A DNA stretch of 64,000 nt from Leptospira sp. B5-022 (lineage in GTDB: Bacteria; Spirochaetota; Leptospiria; Leptospirales; Leptospiraceae), in NCBI RefSeq assembly GCF_000347035.1, contig NZ_ANIJ01000038.1, positions 23,501 to 87,500 of the forward strand, in the 5' to 3' direction. The notes below the pieces were generated by a model. It saw only the letters and a list, made by a program, of their open reading frames with translations. It was not told where the DNA came from and did no database searches. The translations under genes and the position numbers were made by a program. Shown here piece after piece: positions 8,787 through 17,037 of this stretch; the first letter of the stretch is position 1, and each line of letters opens with the position of its first letter.

Positions 8787-9494
8787 ATGTCGAATCCGAC
8801 AAACAAGATCCTGATCCGAAATTTAACCAAGTCCTATATTAATGGAAAACAACACGTCCCGGTCCTGAAAGGGATCAACTTAGAAGTTGCGGATACTTTT
8901 TTAACGTTGATGGGCCCATCCGGTTCCGGTAAATCCACATTTTTGAATATTCTATCCGGCATTGACCAAGCAGATTCCGGAGAAGTTTGGATCGGCGGAA
9001 AAAACCTTAGCAATTTTACGGAACAAGAACTTACCGAATATCGCAGGAACGAGACCGGGATCATCTTCCAGTTCTTTCACCTTCTTCCTTACTTAAGCGC
9101 TTTAGAAAACGTAGCCTTACCTCTATATATCTCCGGTTTCGGAAAATCCAAGGCGAGAGAGATCGCCAAAGAAGCTTTAGAAAAGGTGGATCTGGCTCAT
9201 AGGTTTAAACATAAACCGGACGAACTTTCGGGTGGAGAACAACAAAGAGTCGCAATCGCCAGAGCGCTTGCAAAACGTCCGAGTATCGTTTTAGCGGATG
9301 AACCTACCGGGAATTTAGATACGTATCACGCGCATAAAATTTTGGAACTTCTATTAGAGCTACAAGAGAAGGAAAAGTTTTCCTTATTCATAGTAACTCA
9401 CGATAGGGAGATCGGAGAAAAAGGAAAAGTCCGACTCAAAATGAAGGATGGACTCATCTTGCCGGAACAAAATCCTGCCCTGGGTCTTGTATGA
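8787..9494 (+). CDS. ABC transporter ATP-binding protein (YbbA/LolD type)
   Basis: A 235-residue ATPase with Walker [10 protein letters not shown], signature [15 protein letters not shown], Walker [12 protein letters not shown] and the H-loop VTHDREI. It is of the MacB/LolD/YbbA subclass that partners FtsX-like permeases. An alternative ATG at 8772 would add five residues; AGGA lies just before 8787. A small perfect dyad, TCCTCT-CCT-AGAGGA (8758-8772), covers the start region. Its stop overlaps the permease start in an ATGA, so the two are translationally coupled. Likely role: extraction of lipid or lipoprotein from the inner membrane. Confidence 0.9.
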   Translation: MSNPTNKILIRNLTKSYINGKQHVPVLKGINLEVADTFLTLMGPSGSGKSTFLNILSGIDQADSGEVWIGGKNLSNFTEQELTEYRRNETGIIFQFFHLLPYLSALENVALPLYISGFGKSKAREIAKEALEKVDLAHRFKHKPDELSGGEQQRVAIARALAKRPSIVLADEPTGNLDTYHAHKILELLLELQEKEKFSLFIVTHDREIGEKGKVRLKMKDGLILPEQNPALGLV

Positions 9495-11998
9495 ATTTAT
9501 ACTTCTTATTCCTATACGAATATTTTAAGACACATCTTCCTAGATTCATATTCGCACTTTTAGGGATTTCCTTGGGTGTGGGACTTTTTTTATCCACTAC
9601 AAGTAATGCAAATAAGGCGGAAAAATCTCTCATCGATTTTTCCATGGGTTACCTGAAAGGAGATTTTAATTTAAAAATTTCTCCAAGTAACTCCGAGCAA
9701 AGCCTTAATTGGCGGATCCTTTCCAAAATACAGTCCCATCCGGATCTAAGAAATATTTCCGCGATTAGACCCAGGATACAGAAAGAAGGAATTTCCTCGG
9801 ACAATCTAAGGGTTTTGTACATAGGAATGGACCTAACCAAAGAATATTTAGGAATTCCCTTAAAGATAGACAATGGATCGGATACTTCCGGTCCATTAGA
9901 AAAAACGTATGTATCCAAGTCTCTATCGGAAAAATTCAAAGGTCAACCTTTCACTCTTTTACTAAATGGAAAAACTTGGGAGTTTAAGGATTATACTCCG
10001 GTTGATATGGAAGGTGGATTTCTGGTCATCGAAGACATTTCTTTGATCCAAGAAAAAATCCCGGATATAGACGGAGCGGACTATTTACTTTTAAAGTCCT
10101 CTTCAGTTGATCTTTCCCAAACGAAAGAAAGTTTACAAAAGTTCTTAGGCTCAAATGTCAAAATAGAAACTTCGGAAGAGATCCAAGAAAAATCGGCAAA
10201 TGCACTTCGTTCTTTTCAATTAAATCTTCTTATCATTTCTTTTATCTCGCTTTTGATCGCGTTCTTCATGGTTTCCAATACAATGACCGGTCTGTATTTG
10301 AGTAGAGAAAGAGAACTGGGAATATTAAGAACCTTAGGATTGGATGTAAGATCTTCTATTTTTCTTTTTTTAAGTCAGTCCGTTTTGTTAGGAAGTATAG
10401 GTACCGTCTTAGGGATCCTATTCGGAATATTCTTCTCCGGTTTGGATTTTTTCCGTCCAGAGTCGGGACTCGTGGATAAAAACCTATTATCCACTTATAG
10501 TTCTATTTCCCTCATCGATTTGGGCCTCGCTGCCGGACTTGGGATCTTGGGCTCGATCCTTTCTTCCGTGTATCCTGCAATCCGAGCAGGTAAGGTCCCT
10601 CCCCTTTCCATACTTAGAGATTCCCAAAAAGAAAAAAGACAGATCCCGAACTCAAAACTTGCGATCTACGGTGGAATTATTTTTTTTGCTTCTTTAGGGA
10701 TTTCTAATCTTCCATCTCCATGGAAGCTTCCTCTGCCCGGTTTACTGGGTGTAGGAGGTGTGACCATCGGGATCACATTCGCTTTTCCTTATCTACTTTC
10801 CTTATTCAGTTCGGGCGTGTCCAAGATCCTGGATAAAAGTGATAAAAGTTTTCCTTTTTTCAGAATCGGTTTGGAGGAATTAAAAGAAAATCCTGGAAGG
10901 AACACTTTGACTGCGGCAACTGTGATGCTCGCGGTTTCTTTGGTTTTATGTCTGACCATTCTTACGGACAGTTATAAAAAATCTTTGAATGATTGGGTGG
11001 ATTCCGAATATCCTTCCGACTTTACGATCATAAACGATCGATTTTTCCATTCCGGGATCCACGGCGGAGTTCCGAAAGACCTTCCGGAAAAGATCAGGGA
11101 TTTAGGTGTAAGCTCTTACCTGGACGGTTTTTTGGTGAATACTTCTTTCGATACCGATAAAGGAAATTTTATCATTCATGCATACGATTTTTCCGTTTAT
11201 AGGGACAAGCCGGAAAGAATAGAGAATGAGGTAAAGGAAGAAACCGATATTTTAATTTCTTCGAATATGGCACATTTAAAAAAACTGAAAGTGGGTGATA
11301 TTCTCGTTTCCCAAACTCCTTTCGGTATTAAGAATTTTCATATTAAAGGGATCAAAGAACATTTTTTTTCGGAAAAGGGAACGGTAATGATGGATATCCG
11401 TTCCTACGAAAAAAATTTCGAAGTTAAGACCATAAACTCCATTAAACTTTTCTTAAAAAGAGAATACTCGGACGTTTCCGGGATAGAATATTCCAAAAAT
11501 AAAATTTTGGACTTTCTAAAGTCGGATCCCGAATACAAGGACTTAATTCTCCTGGATTCCGCACAACTTAGGGAAATTTATCTATACGAGATCAATAAAG
11601 TATTCAGAGTTTTGGATTCTCTCAAGGCAACCGCCATTCTGATCTCGGTCATTTCACTACTTTCCTCCTTGGTCCATACTTTATACGATAAGCGAAGGAT
11701 CTTAGGCCTTCTGAAATATTTGGGAGCGTCTCAGGAGCAACTTGGTATCATTCTAAAAACGGAGTCGGTTTATCTTACAGGATTCGGTGCATTCTTCGGG
11801 ATCCTCTCTTCTCTTATCATGTCTCCTATCATTTTGTACGTGGTAAACAAGAACGCATTTGGTTGGACTCTTACCTTCTCCTTTTTACCCGAAACCCCGG
11901 TCTTCATCCTAATTTTTGCGCCGATCCTGGGTTGGATTTCCGCAATCTATCCTCTACGTATATTGAGAAAAATGAGCTTCCAGCTCAGCCCGGAATAA
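9491..11998 (+). CDS. FtsX-like ABC transporter permease (YbbP-like, two FtsX cores)
   Basis: An 835-residue inner-membrane protein. A signal-anchor helix at about 15-33 is followed by a periplasmic domain to about 240, then three helices ([20 protein letters not shown], the region around 290-310 and 340-360). A second anchor and periplasmic domain follow, and a final helix trio occupies about 690-825. The [15 protein letters not shown] and [14 protein letters not shown] segments are the paired cytoplasmic coupling motifs. The two-core layout and length match YbbP rather than the single-core LolE or MacB. It works with the overlapping ATPase gene; the cargo is unknown. Confidence 0.85.
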   Translation: MNLYFLFLYEYFKTHLPRFIFALLGISLGVGLFLSTTSNANKAEKSLIDFSMGYLKGDFNLKISPSNSEQSLNWRILSKIQSHPDLRNISAIRPRIQKEGISSDNLRVLYIGMDLTKEYLGIPLKIDNGSDTSGPLEKTYVSKSLSEKFKGQPFTLLLNGKTWEFKDYTPVDMEGGFLVIEDISLIQEKIPDIDGADYLLLKSSSVDLSQTKESLQKFLGSNVKIETSEEIQEKSANALRSFQLNLLIISFISLLIAFFMVSNTMTGLYLSRERELGILRTLGLDVRSSIFLFLSQSVLLGSIGTVLGILFGIFFSGLDFFRPESGLVDKNLLSTYSSISLIDLGLAAGLGILGSILSSVYPAIRAGKVPPLSILRDSQKEKRQIPNSKLAIYGGIIFFASLGISNLPSPWKLPLPGLLGVGGVTIGITFAFPYLLSLFSSGVSKILDKSDKSFPFFRIGLEELKENPGRNTLTAATVMLAVSLVLCLTILTDSYKKSLNDWVDSEYPSDFTIINDRFFHSGIHGGVPKDLPEKIRDLGVSSYLDGFLVNTSFDTDKGNFIIHAYDFSVYRDKPERIENEVKEETDILISSNMAHLKKLKVGDILVSQTPFGIKNFHIKGIKEHFFSEKGTVMMDIRSYEKNFEVKTINSIKLFLKREYSDVSGIEYSKNKILDFLKSDPEYKDLILLDSAQLREIYLYEINKVFRVLDSLKATAILISVISLLSSLVHTLYDKRRILGLLKYLGASQEQLGIILKTESVYLTGFGAFFGILSSLIMSPIILYVVNKNAFGWTLTFSFLPETPVFILIFAPILGWISAIYPLRILRKMSFQLSPE

Positions 11999-12046
11999 GG
12001 AAAACTATCTTGATTCCCAGCTAGCCCGAAGTAAGTTATTCCTTCG

Positions 12047-13000
12047 ATGGCTACTCAGCTGGAAATTGCCCTGGAACTTGCCGAAGAGATCAAAAAGATC
12101 AATCAGCAGGAGGACAATCGGATCCCTACTTCCGATTCTTTTTTGAAGGATATGATCGCATTCTTTTCCAGAGATATGCACGAAATCCGCCAAATCCTGG
12201 AAATGCTCCGAGAAGCTCGTTATATTTTTATCATTAAGATCGTTCTTCCCGAACAATCCAAAAATTCCAGGGACCAAGACCAGGGAGTGGACGCATATAT
12301 CTACGCCGACCTAAACATTGTCACGGAGCTGAAAGGATTTGCGGAGAAAAAACTGGAGAAGGCATACGAGGCCACTTATTATAAAAGAAAATCTCCCTTC
12401 CAGATCACCAGAGAATTATTTCCTAAGATCAAAGAACATAATAATACTCCCTTGGGAAGGTTCATCAATATCGCAGTAATGTTGGAAGAATACCAAAGGG
12501 TTCTCACCGCTGCCCCCAACGATTATGACGATAATAGGCGCAGAAATTTATTATCGGAGTTATTGGAAAGGAACGGGGCCCCTGTCACCGTAGCGAGAGA
12601 TATTCCTGATTACGAAATAACTTCTTTGGGCGGGGGTGGCGGAAATTCCCCTTTGGGATTTAAAAGAGCGGCTGATGCAGTCGCATCTAACGAAGTCGCT
12701 TTTAATCCGAAAAGCCCTTGGTCCAGGCTTACTGCTAAATTTTCCGTTGAGTTTTTAGTTCGTATCCATTTGAGAAAGTACGAATTCGATACGGTGCGCA
12801 AACTAATCTTAGGAGGAAAGTTAGTCAACTTCGACGATCTAAAATACGTTAGGGATAGTATCCAAACTATGGAAAACCATATACATCTGGATCCAATCTT
12901 ACAAAATTTTACGGAAGAGATGACCGAGCTGAGAAGGCTTGCTCAAAAAAAAATGAATATTCTGAAAGGGATCACCAATTCGGGTTCTATCCAAAATTAA
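12047..13000 (+). CDS. Conserved hypothetical protein, largely helical
   Basis: A 317-residue soluble protein without signal peptide or membrane segments. The N-terminal 120 residues are amphipathic and charged (LEIALELAEEIKKINQQEDN, DMHEIRQILEMLREARYIF) and include VDAYIYADLNIVTELKGFAEKKLEKAYEATYYK. A Gly-rich linker (SLGGGGGNSPLG) leads to a second helical region with EFLVRIHLRKYEFDTVRKLI. I do not recognise a family outside Leptospira-like hypothetical proteins. Its last 14 bases overlap the tail of the convergent membrane-protein gene, so no terminator lies between them. Confidence 0.7.
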   Translation: MATQLEIALELAEEIKKINQQEDNRIPTSDSFLKDMIAFFSRDMHEIRQILEMLREARYIFIIKIVLPEQSKNSRDQDQGVDAYIYADLNIVTELKGFAEKKLEKAYEATYYKRKSPFQITRELFPKIKEHNNTPLGRFINIAVMLEEYQRVLTAAPNDYDDNRRRNLLSELLERNGAPVTVARDIPDYEITSLGGGGGNSPLGFKRAADAVASNEVAFNPKSPWSRLTAKFSVEFLVRIHLRKYEFDTVRKLILGGKLVNFDDLKYVRDSIQTMENHIHLDPILQNFTEEMTELRRLAQKKMNILKGITNSGSIQN

Positions 13001-13706
13001 TCCACTCGAAATATCGAGCTAGTAAAACGATCAGCAATACCACTAAGATAAAGATATATCTCCTTCTTACGGAATATCCCGTGTCCATTCGATCTTTTGG
13101 AAAATAGATCAGGAACAAAAGTGCATTCGTTATGAACACGATAAATAACGCGTCCTGTTTTTCCTTCCAGTATCCGCTTCCGAAAGCGATTGCCGCACCG
13201 ATCGAAGGCACAAAAGCAATGAGGGTTTTCCAGGTTAACACCTTCGAATCTTCTTCGAAAACTTTCGCCTTTTTGCCGGATTTTTTTTCTAACTCGCTTA
13301 AGAACTGATCCATATTCTCCAAATTTAAGATCGGGATATATGTTCCTTGTTTGGAGATGAGAAGGATCCTTTCATAACCTCGAAATCTATCTTTTTCGAT
13401 ACTATCCAGATCGCGAAATTCGAATTCCATACATTGGCCTTTCGCGTTCCATTGTTTTAAGGAAGAAGAATCCAATTCCACCTTGGCGCCTTCCAATACT
13501 TTTAACTGTCTTCGATAATTTTTTAGAAGAAGCAGTATTAGTACACCGCTCAGGAGCAAATACATGGAAAGAAATGCGGATCTTTTATCCAATTCCACCT
13601 GAACGAAACTGACTCCGATAAATATTACGAAAACAGAAAGTACTAGTCCTGTTCGGATCAGTAATTTTTTCTTAAAAACGGGAGAATCGTATTGAAATAC
13701 GGACAT
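12987..13706 (-). CDS. Five-helix membrane protein of unknown function
   Basis: A 239-residue inner-membrane protein: two N-terminal helices (LVLSVFVIFIGVSFV and MYLLLSGVLILLLL), a cytosolic beta-rich segment of about 90 residues (MEFEFRDLDSIEKDRFRGYE, ILLISKQGTYIPI; PH-like in pattern), then three helices including the C-terminal YIFILVVLLIVLLARYFEW. Such layouts are seen in small PH-domain membrane proteins, but no motif gives a function. Its ATG overlaps the pyrE stop in TAATG, so it is translationally coupled to pyrE. Confidence 0.7.
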   Translation of the reverse strand: MSVFQYDSPVFKKKLLIRTGLVLSVFVIFIGVSFVQVELDKRSAFLSMYLLLSGVLILLLLKNYRRQLKVLEGAKVELDSSSLKQWNAKGQCMEFEFRDLDSIEKDRFRGYERILLISKQGTYIPILNLENMDQFLSELEKKSGKKAKVFEEDSKVLTWKTLIAFVPSIGAAIAFGSGYWKEKQDALFIVFITNALLFLIYFPKDRMDTGYSVRRRYIFILVVLLIVLLARYFEWINFG

Positions 13707-14263
13707 TATTCTAAACTTCCAAATTCCGATTTTTTAAACAAAGGGAAAACCTGGATCCCTTCTTCTTCGATCGCTTTTCTACCGCCTTCTTCCCTGTCTA
13801 AAATGCAAATACATGCTTTCACTTCCAATCCTGCATCTCTTAAACTTTTGATCGCCTGCAAGGTGGAACCTCCCGTTGTGATCACGTCGTCCACGACCAC
13901 ACAGGATTTGACAGCGTTTACGCCGCCTTCTACCAAATTTTTGGTGCCGTGATCCTTGGCTTGTTTTCTCACGATCAACGGGAACACGTTCTTGGAATGT
14001 TTACGGTATTCCAAAGCGATCCCGAAACAAATAGGATCCGCTCCCATAGTGAGACCTCCAAAGGCCTCTTCCCCGTCCAGACCGGATTCCGGGAGATGTT
14101 TTTCCACAATATACTTACAAAGTAATTCCAATCTTTGCGGATGAAGAGTGATTTCCTTACAATTAAAGTAATGCCTGGATTTTTTACCACTGGCCAGTGT
14201 GAAAGGTTCCTCTCGGAAACGATAGGCGTGGGTTTGAATGAGTTGAAACAATTCTTCCCTCAA
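13706..14263 (-). CDS. pyrE: Orotate phosphoribosyltransferase
   Basis: A 185-residue PyrE that joins orotate to PRPP to form OMP in pyrimidine synthesis. FTLASGKKSRHYFNCKEI is the N-terminal family signature, LTMGADPICFG the substrate loop, VRKQAKDHGTKN the flexible catalytic loop with Lys and His, and CVVVDDVITTGGSTLQAI the PRPP-binding motif. Length is slightly short but normal for spirochaetes. Its stop overlaps the start of the downstream membrane-protein gene by one base. Confidence 0.93.
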   Translation of the reverse strand: MREELFQLIQTHAYRFREEPFTLASGKKSRHYFNCKEITLHPQRLELLCKYIVEKHLPESGLDGEEAFGGLTMGADPICFGIALEYRKHSKNVFPLIVRKQAKDHGTKNLVEGGVNAVKSCVVVDDVITTGGSTLQAIKSLRDAGLEVKACICILDREEGGRKAIEEEGIQVFPLFKKSEFGSLE

Positions 14264-14439
14264 AGCGGATCTCCCTCGGGCAATGCCCGGAATCCCATGA
14301 TAGTAGAAACTCCTCAGGAAAAAACAGATTTTTGAGCCGCATTGGAGCCGAAGGGAAAAATTCTAAATTTCCGAATTTTTTCGCAACCTGGACCACCGAT
14401 TCCGCTCTTATCAGAAAAACCAAGACGGGAAAAACCGAC

Positions 14440-15528
14440 ATGGAACAAACGAAAAAGAAATACGCGTTGAAGACCACAATCTTCTTATTTGCGACTCCGA
14501 TCATCGGAGTTATCGGGACGGGTGCCTTATTATTTACCAGAGGCATTCCTTTAAACACATGGCTTGTGTATCTATTTATGACGGCAGCAACCGGGCTTGC
14601 AATCACCGGGGGATACCACCGTCTGTTTTCGCATAGAGCTTATAAAGCTTCTCTGCCGGTAAAACTTTTTTATATTCTTTTCGGAGCGGCTGCGTTCCAA
14701 CAATCCGTGATCGAATGGAGTTCCGATCACAGGATACACCACAGATACGTAGACAAGGAAGAAGATCCTTATGCGATCACAAAAGGTTTCTGGTATGCTC
14801 ATATTCTTTGGTTATTCGAGAATCGAGATCACAGAACCCCAGTTAACGTAAACGATCTTTACGAAGACAAATGGGTGAAATTCCAAGACGATCATTATTA
14901 TCCGATCGCAATCTTTATGGGATTTCTTTTCCCCACTCTTCTTTGTGCTCTTTGGGGAGATGCATTAGGCGGACTGTTATTGGCGGGATCTTTAAGAATT
15001 GCGATCAACCACCACATGACATTCTTCATCAACTCCTTGGCTCACTACAAAGGTGCTCAACCTTTCTCCGACAAACATACTGCCAAGGACAATTGGATTA
15101 TCGCTTTATTCACTTTTGGAGAAGGATATCATAACTTCCACCATGAGTTCCAAGCCGATTACCGAAACGGTATTCGTTGGTACGATTACGATCCTACCAA
15201 ATGGCTCATCGATACGTTCGCATTTTTCGGTTTGGCTAGCGATAGAAAGACCATCTCCGACGAACAGATCCTTCGCAAAAAGATGGTGATGGAAGAGAAG
15301 GCTTTACGTGAAAAACTGGAATCCAAGTCCGAAACCTTAAGCCAAGGATTCGAAGAAAGATTAGAGGCTCTGCGTAATTCCGTTCAGGAAACGCAAGCCA
15401 AACTTATCAATTTGAGATCCGTGAAAGAAGAAGTCGGCAAAAAGGCCGTAAAGGAAGCTAAGTCCGATTTCAAAGTGGCATTGAACACTTGGAAAAGATT
15501 CGTTTCCGGAGACCTAGCGCCGGTTTGA
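14440..15528 (+). CDS. Acyl-CoA (delta-9) desaturase
   Basis: A 362-residue membrane di-iron desaturase that introduces a cis double bond into fatty acyl chains. All three histidine boxes are present: HRLFSH, DHRIHHRYVDKEEDP and GEGYHNFHHEFQADYRNG. Four membrane helices are visible (TTIFLFATPIIGVIGTGALL, TWLVYLFMTAATGLAITGG and two near 190-240). Beyond the catalytic core lies a 90-residue charged coiled coil (from EEKALREKLESKSETL to the end), longer than in typical bacterial homologues. The ATG at 14440 is chosen because GACGGGA precedes it; a longer frame upstream is unsupported. A terminator follows. Confidence 0.9.
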   Translation: MEQTKKKYALKTTIFLFATPIIGVIGTGALLFTRGIPLNTWLVYLFMTAATGLAITGGYHRLFSHRAYKASLPVKLFYILFGAAAFQQSVIEWSSDHRIHHRYVDKEEDPYAITKGFWYAHILWLFENRDHRTPVNVNDLYEDKWVKFQDDHYYPIAIFMGFLFPTLLCALWGDALGGLLLAGSLRIAINHHMTFFINSLAHYKGAQPFSDKHTAKDNWIIALFTFGEGYHNFHHEFQADYRNGIRWYDYDPTKWLIDTFAFFGLASDRKTISDEQILRKKMVMEEKALREKLESKSETLSQGFEERLEALRNSVQETQAKLINLRSVKEEVGKKAVKEAKSDFKVALNTWKRFVSGDLAPV

Positions 15529-15553
15529 TATTATTCCCAGTACCTGATCCATT

Positions 15554-15577
15554 GCCCTCCTTCGGGAGGGCTTTTTT
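15554..15577 (+). terminator. Terminator of the desaturase gene
   Basis: GCCCTCC-TTCG-GGAGGGC forms a perfect 7-bp stem with a stable TTCG tetraloop, followed by TTTTTT. A textbook intrinsic terminator 25 bp after the stop. Confidence 0.9.
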
Positions 15578-16131
15578 CGTATTACACTCCACCGCCATCC
15601 GGCTTTTTTGGAACTCCTACATTATATTCTTTTCGACTCCGGGGGGCGACTCCTGACTTCGTCAGGACCGAGCTCTACGCTCCAATCAGCGAAGCACCAT
15701 TACCCTTTTTTAATTTAGTAACTTGTGTTATTCGCCATGGTGCATCGCCGGATTTACGCTACGATCTCTGTCGCTTTACTAATTCATGTTCATTATCTTT
15801 CTTATCATTTTTTTTCTTTAGCAGCTTTGCGTGTAATACTTTGTGTGCTCCGTGAACTCTGTGCGAAACTTGTTTGTACATTTTCGGTTCGCGCAGAGAT
15901 CACAGAGGTTTTACATCCGCGGCAAGGATGCGAAGGGCGTAAGTCCGGTTTACCGGATGAGCGCGAATGCGCGAACCCGTAGCAGCCTGGTCCGAAGGAG
16001 CCGCCCAACGGAAAGAACGTTACGGAAGTGATCCAACCATTTGTAACTGATCTATTTTGTTAACCTTGTCTCGGGTTTGTAGAGTGTAGTGAAGAGAAAA
16101 AACTCTATTTGTGACATTCTATTTCTGCAGG
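15578..16131. other. Gene-free repeat-rich region between convergent genes
   Basis: No convincing gene lies here. It contains a small hairpin, TCCTGAC-TTC-GTCAGGA (about 15651-15667), inside a GC-rich patch; an inverted pair of CTCTGTG-type repeats (15841-15910); and a GC-rich stretch (15910-16030) full of CGAAGG/CCGCGG words that looks like a degraded dispersed element. The 85-codon open frame through it is made of repeat sequence. Confidence 0.5.
15841..15910. repeat. CTCTGTG/CACAGAG dispersed repeat cluster (locus 2)
   Basis: TGCTCCGTGAACTCTGTGCG (from 15847) is followed by TTCGCGCAGAGATCACAGAG (from 15888) in opposite orientation. These are the same two unit types, in inverted arrangement, as at 8523-8741. 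Confidence 0.65.
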
Positions 16132-17037
16132 TCAGAAATGATTTCCGCCCCCGTTAGGATCTCCTAATTGAGACACATCCACTTCTACTTTCAATTTATG
16201 TTTCCCACCTCCGAATAAGATCCCTTTCAAAGGAGAAACATCGGAAAAATCCCGACCCACAGAAGTGTGAATATACTCGCCTGTGATCGCCTTTCCGTTT
16301 GTAGGATCAAAATCGAACCAACCTTCGCCAGGGCAATACACGGAGATCCAAGCATGGGTTGCATCACTTCCCCTCAACTTAGGTTTTCCCGGAGGAGGAT
16401 ACGTTTCTATGTAACCGGATACATATTTGCAAGGCAGACCCATAGAACGAAAAGCAGCTACGGAAAGATGAGTGAAGTCTTGGCAAACTCCTTCTTTTTT
16501 TTCTAAAACTTCGTCCAAAGGTGTATAAATATTCGTGCTGCCTGCCTTAAAATTAAAATCTTCTCTGAATCGTTTTACATATTCCAAAACGGCTTCCTGA
16601 TAGGGACGGTCCATTGGCAGATATTTTTCCAAAAAATTCTTATAAGAAACATTACGACTCACAAAGGAAGAATCTCCTACGAATTCCATTGCTTCCAGAT
16701 CTTCCTTTTCGGTAACGGTTTTCAATTTTTGTAATATTTCAAAGGCCGAGATCCCGATACGATCTTTTTTCTTTTCCGGCTCGGAAGTAAAAACTTTCGC
16801 CTCAGCAGTTACGGATAAAATATTATGTGGAGTTTCCACAGCGAAAGAATATACGGTATTCCCGAAGTAATCCGTTCTGAATTCCGTATATTTAGGTTTA
16901 GGAAATATTTCTATCCGAAACTCTCTGCAAATCTGTCTCTCATTGGATGTAGGACAAAGATGCGCCAGATTTAAACAGTGAGAAACTTCCTTCTCATAAG
17001 TATAATGGGTAAGGTGTCGAACGGAATACTCAGCCAT
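16132..17037 (-). CDS. Transglutaminase-like protein with bacterial N-terminal domain
   Basis: A 301-residue cytoplasmic protein of the transglutaminase-like superfamily. Residues 1-85 are the bacterial transglutaminase N-terminal beta domain (YSVRHLTHYTYEKEVSHCLN; FRTDYFGNTVYSFAVETPH). Residues about 145-250 are the papain-like core with triad Cys185 (KEGVCQDFTH), His228 (SDATHAWISV) and Asp244 (WFDFDPTNG). These proteins cluster with circularly permuted ATP-grasp and alpha-E genes and are thought to cleave or form isopeptide bonds. Start 17037 is chosen over 17070 because GGGGGGAC lies just upstream. It overlaps the upstream ATP-grasp-alpha-E gene by 8 bp. Confidence 0.88.
   Translation of the reverse strand: MAEYSVRHLTHYTYEKEVSHCLNLAHLCPTSNERQICREFRIEIFPKPKYTEFRTDYFGNTVYSFAVETPHNILSVTAEAKVFTSEPEKKKDRIGISAFEILQKLKTVTEKEDLEAMEFVGDSSFVSRNVSYKNFLEKYLPMDRPYQEAVLEYVKRFREDFNFKAGSTNIYTPLDEVLEKKEGVCQDFTHLSVAAFRSMGLPCKYVSGYIETYPPPGKPKLRGSDATHAWISVYCPGEGWFDFDPTNGKAITGEYIHTSVGRDFSDVSPLKGILFGGGKHKLKVEVDVSQLGDPNGGGNHF

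Noticed and set aside
14184..14606. 140-codon minus-strand open frame
   Set aside because: Antisense to the desaturase start and overlapping pyrE; no family resemblance or ribosome-binding site.
15725..15982. 85-codon plus-strand open frame
   Set aside because: Made of dispersed-repeat and degraded GC-rich sequence, with no ribosome-binding site.
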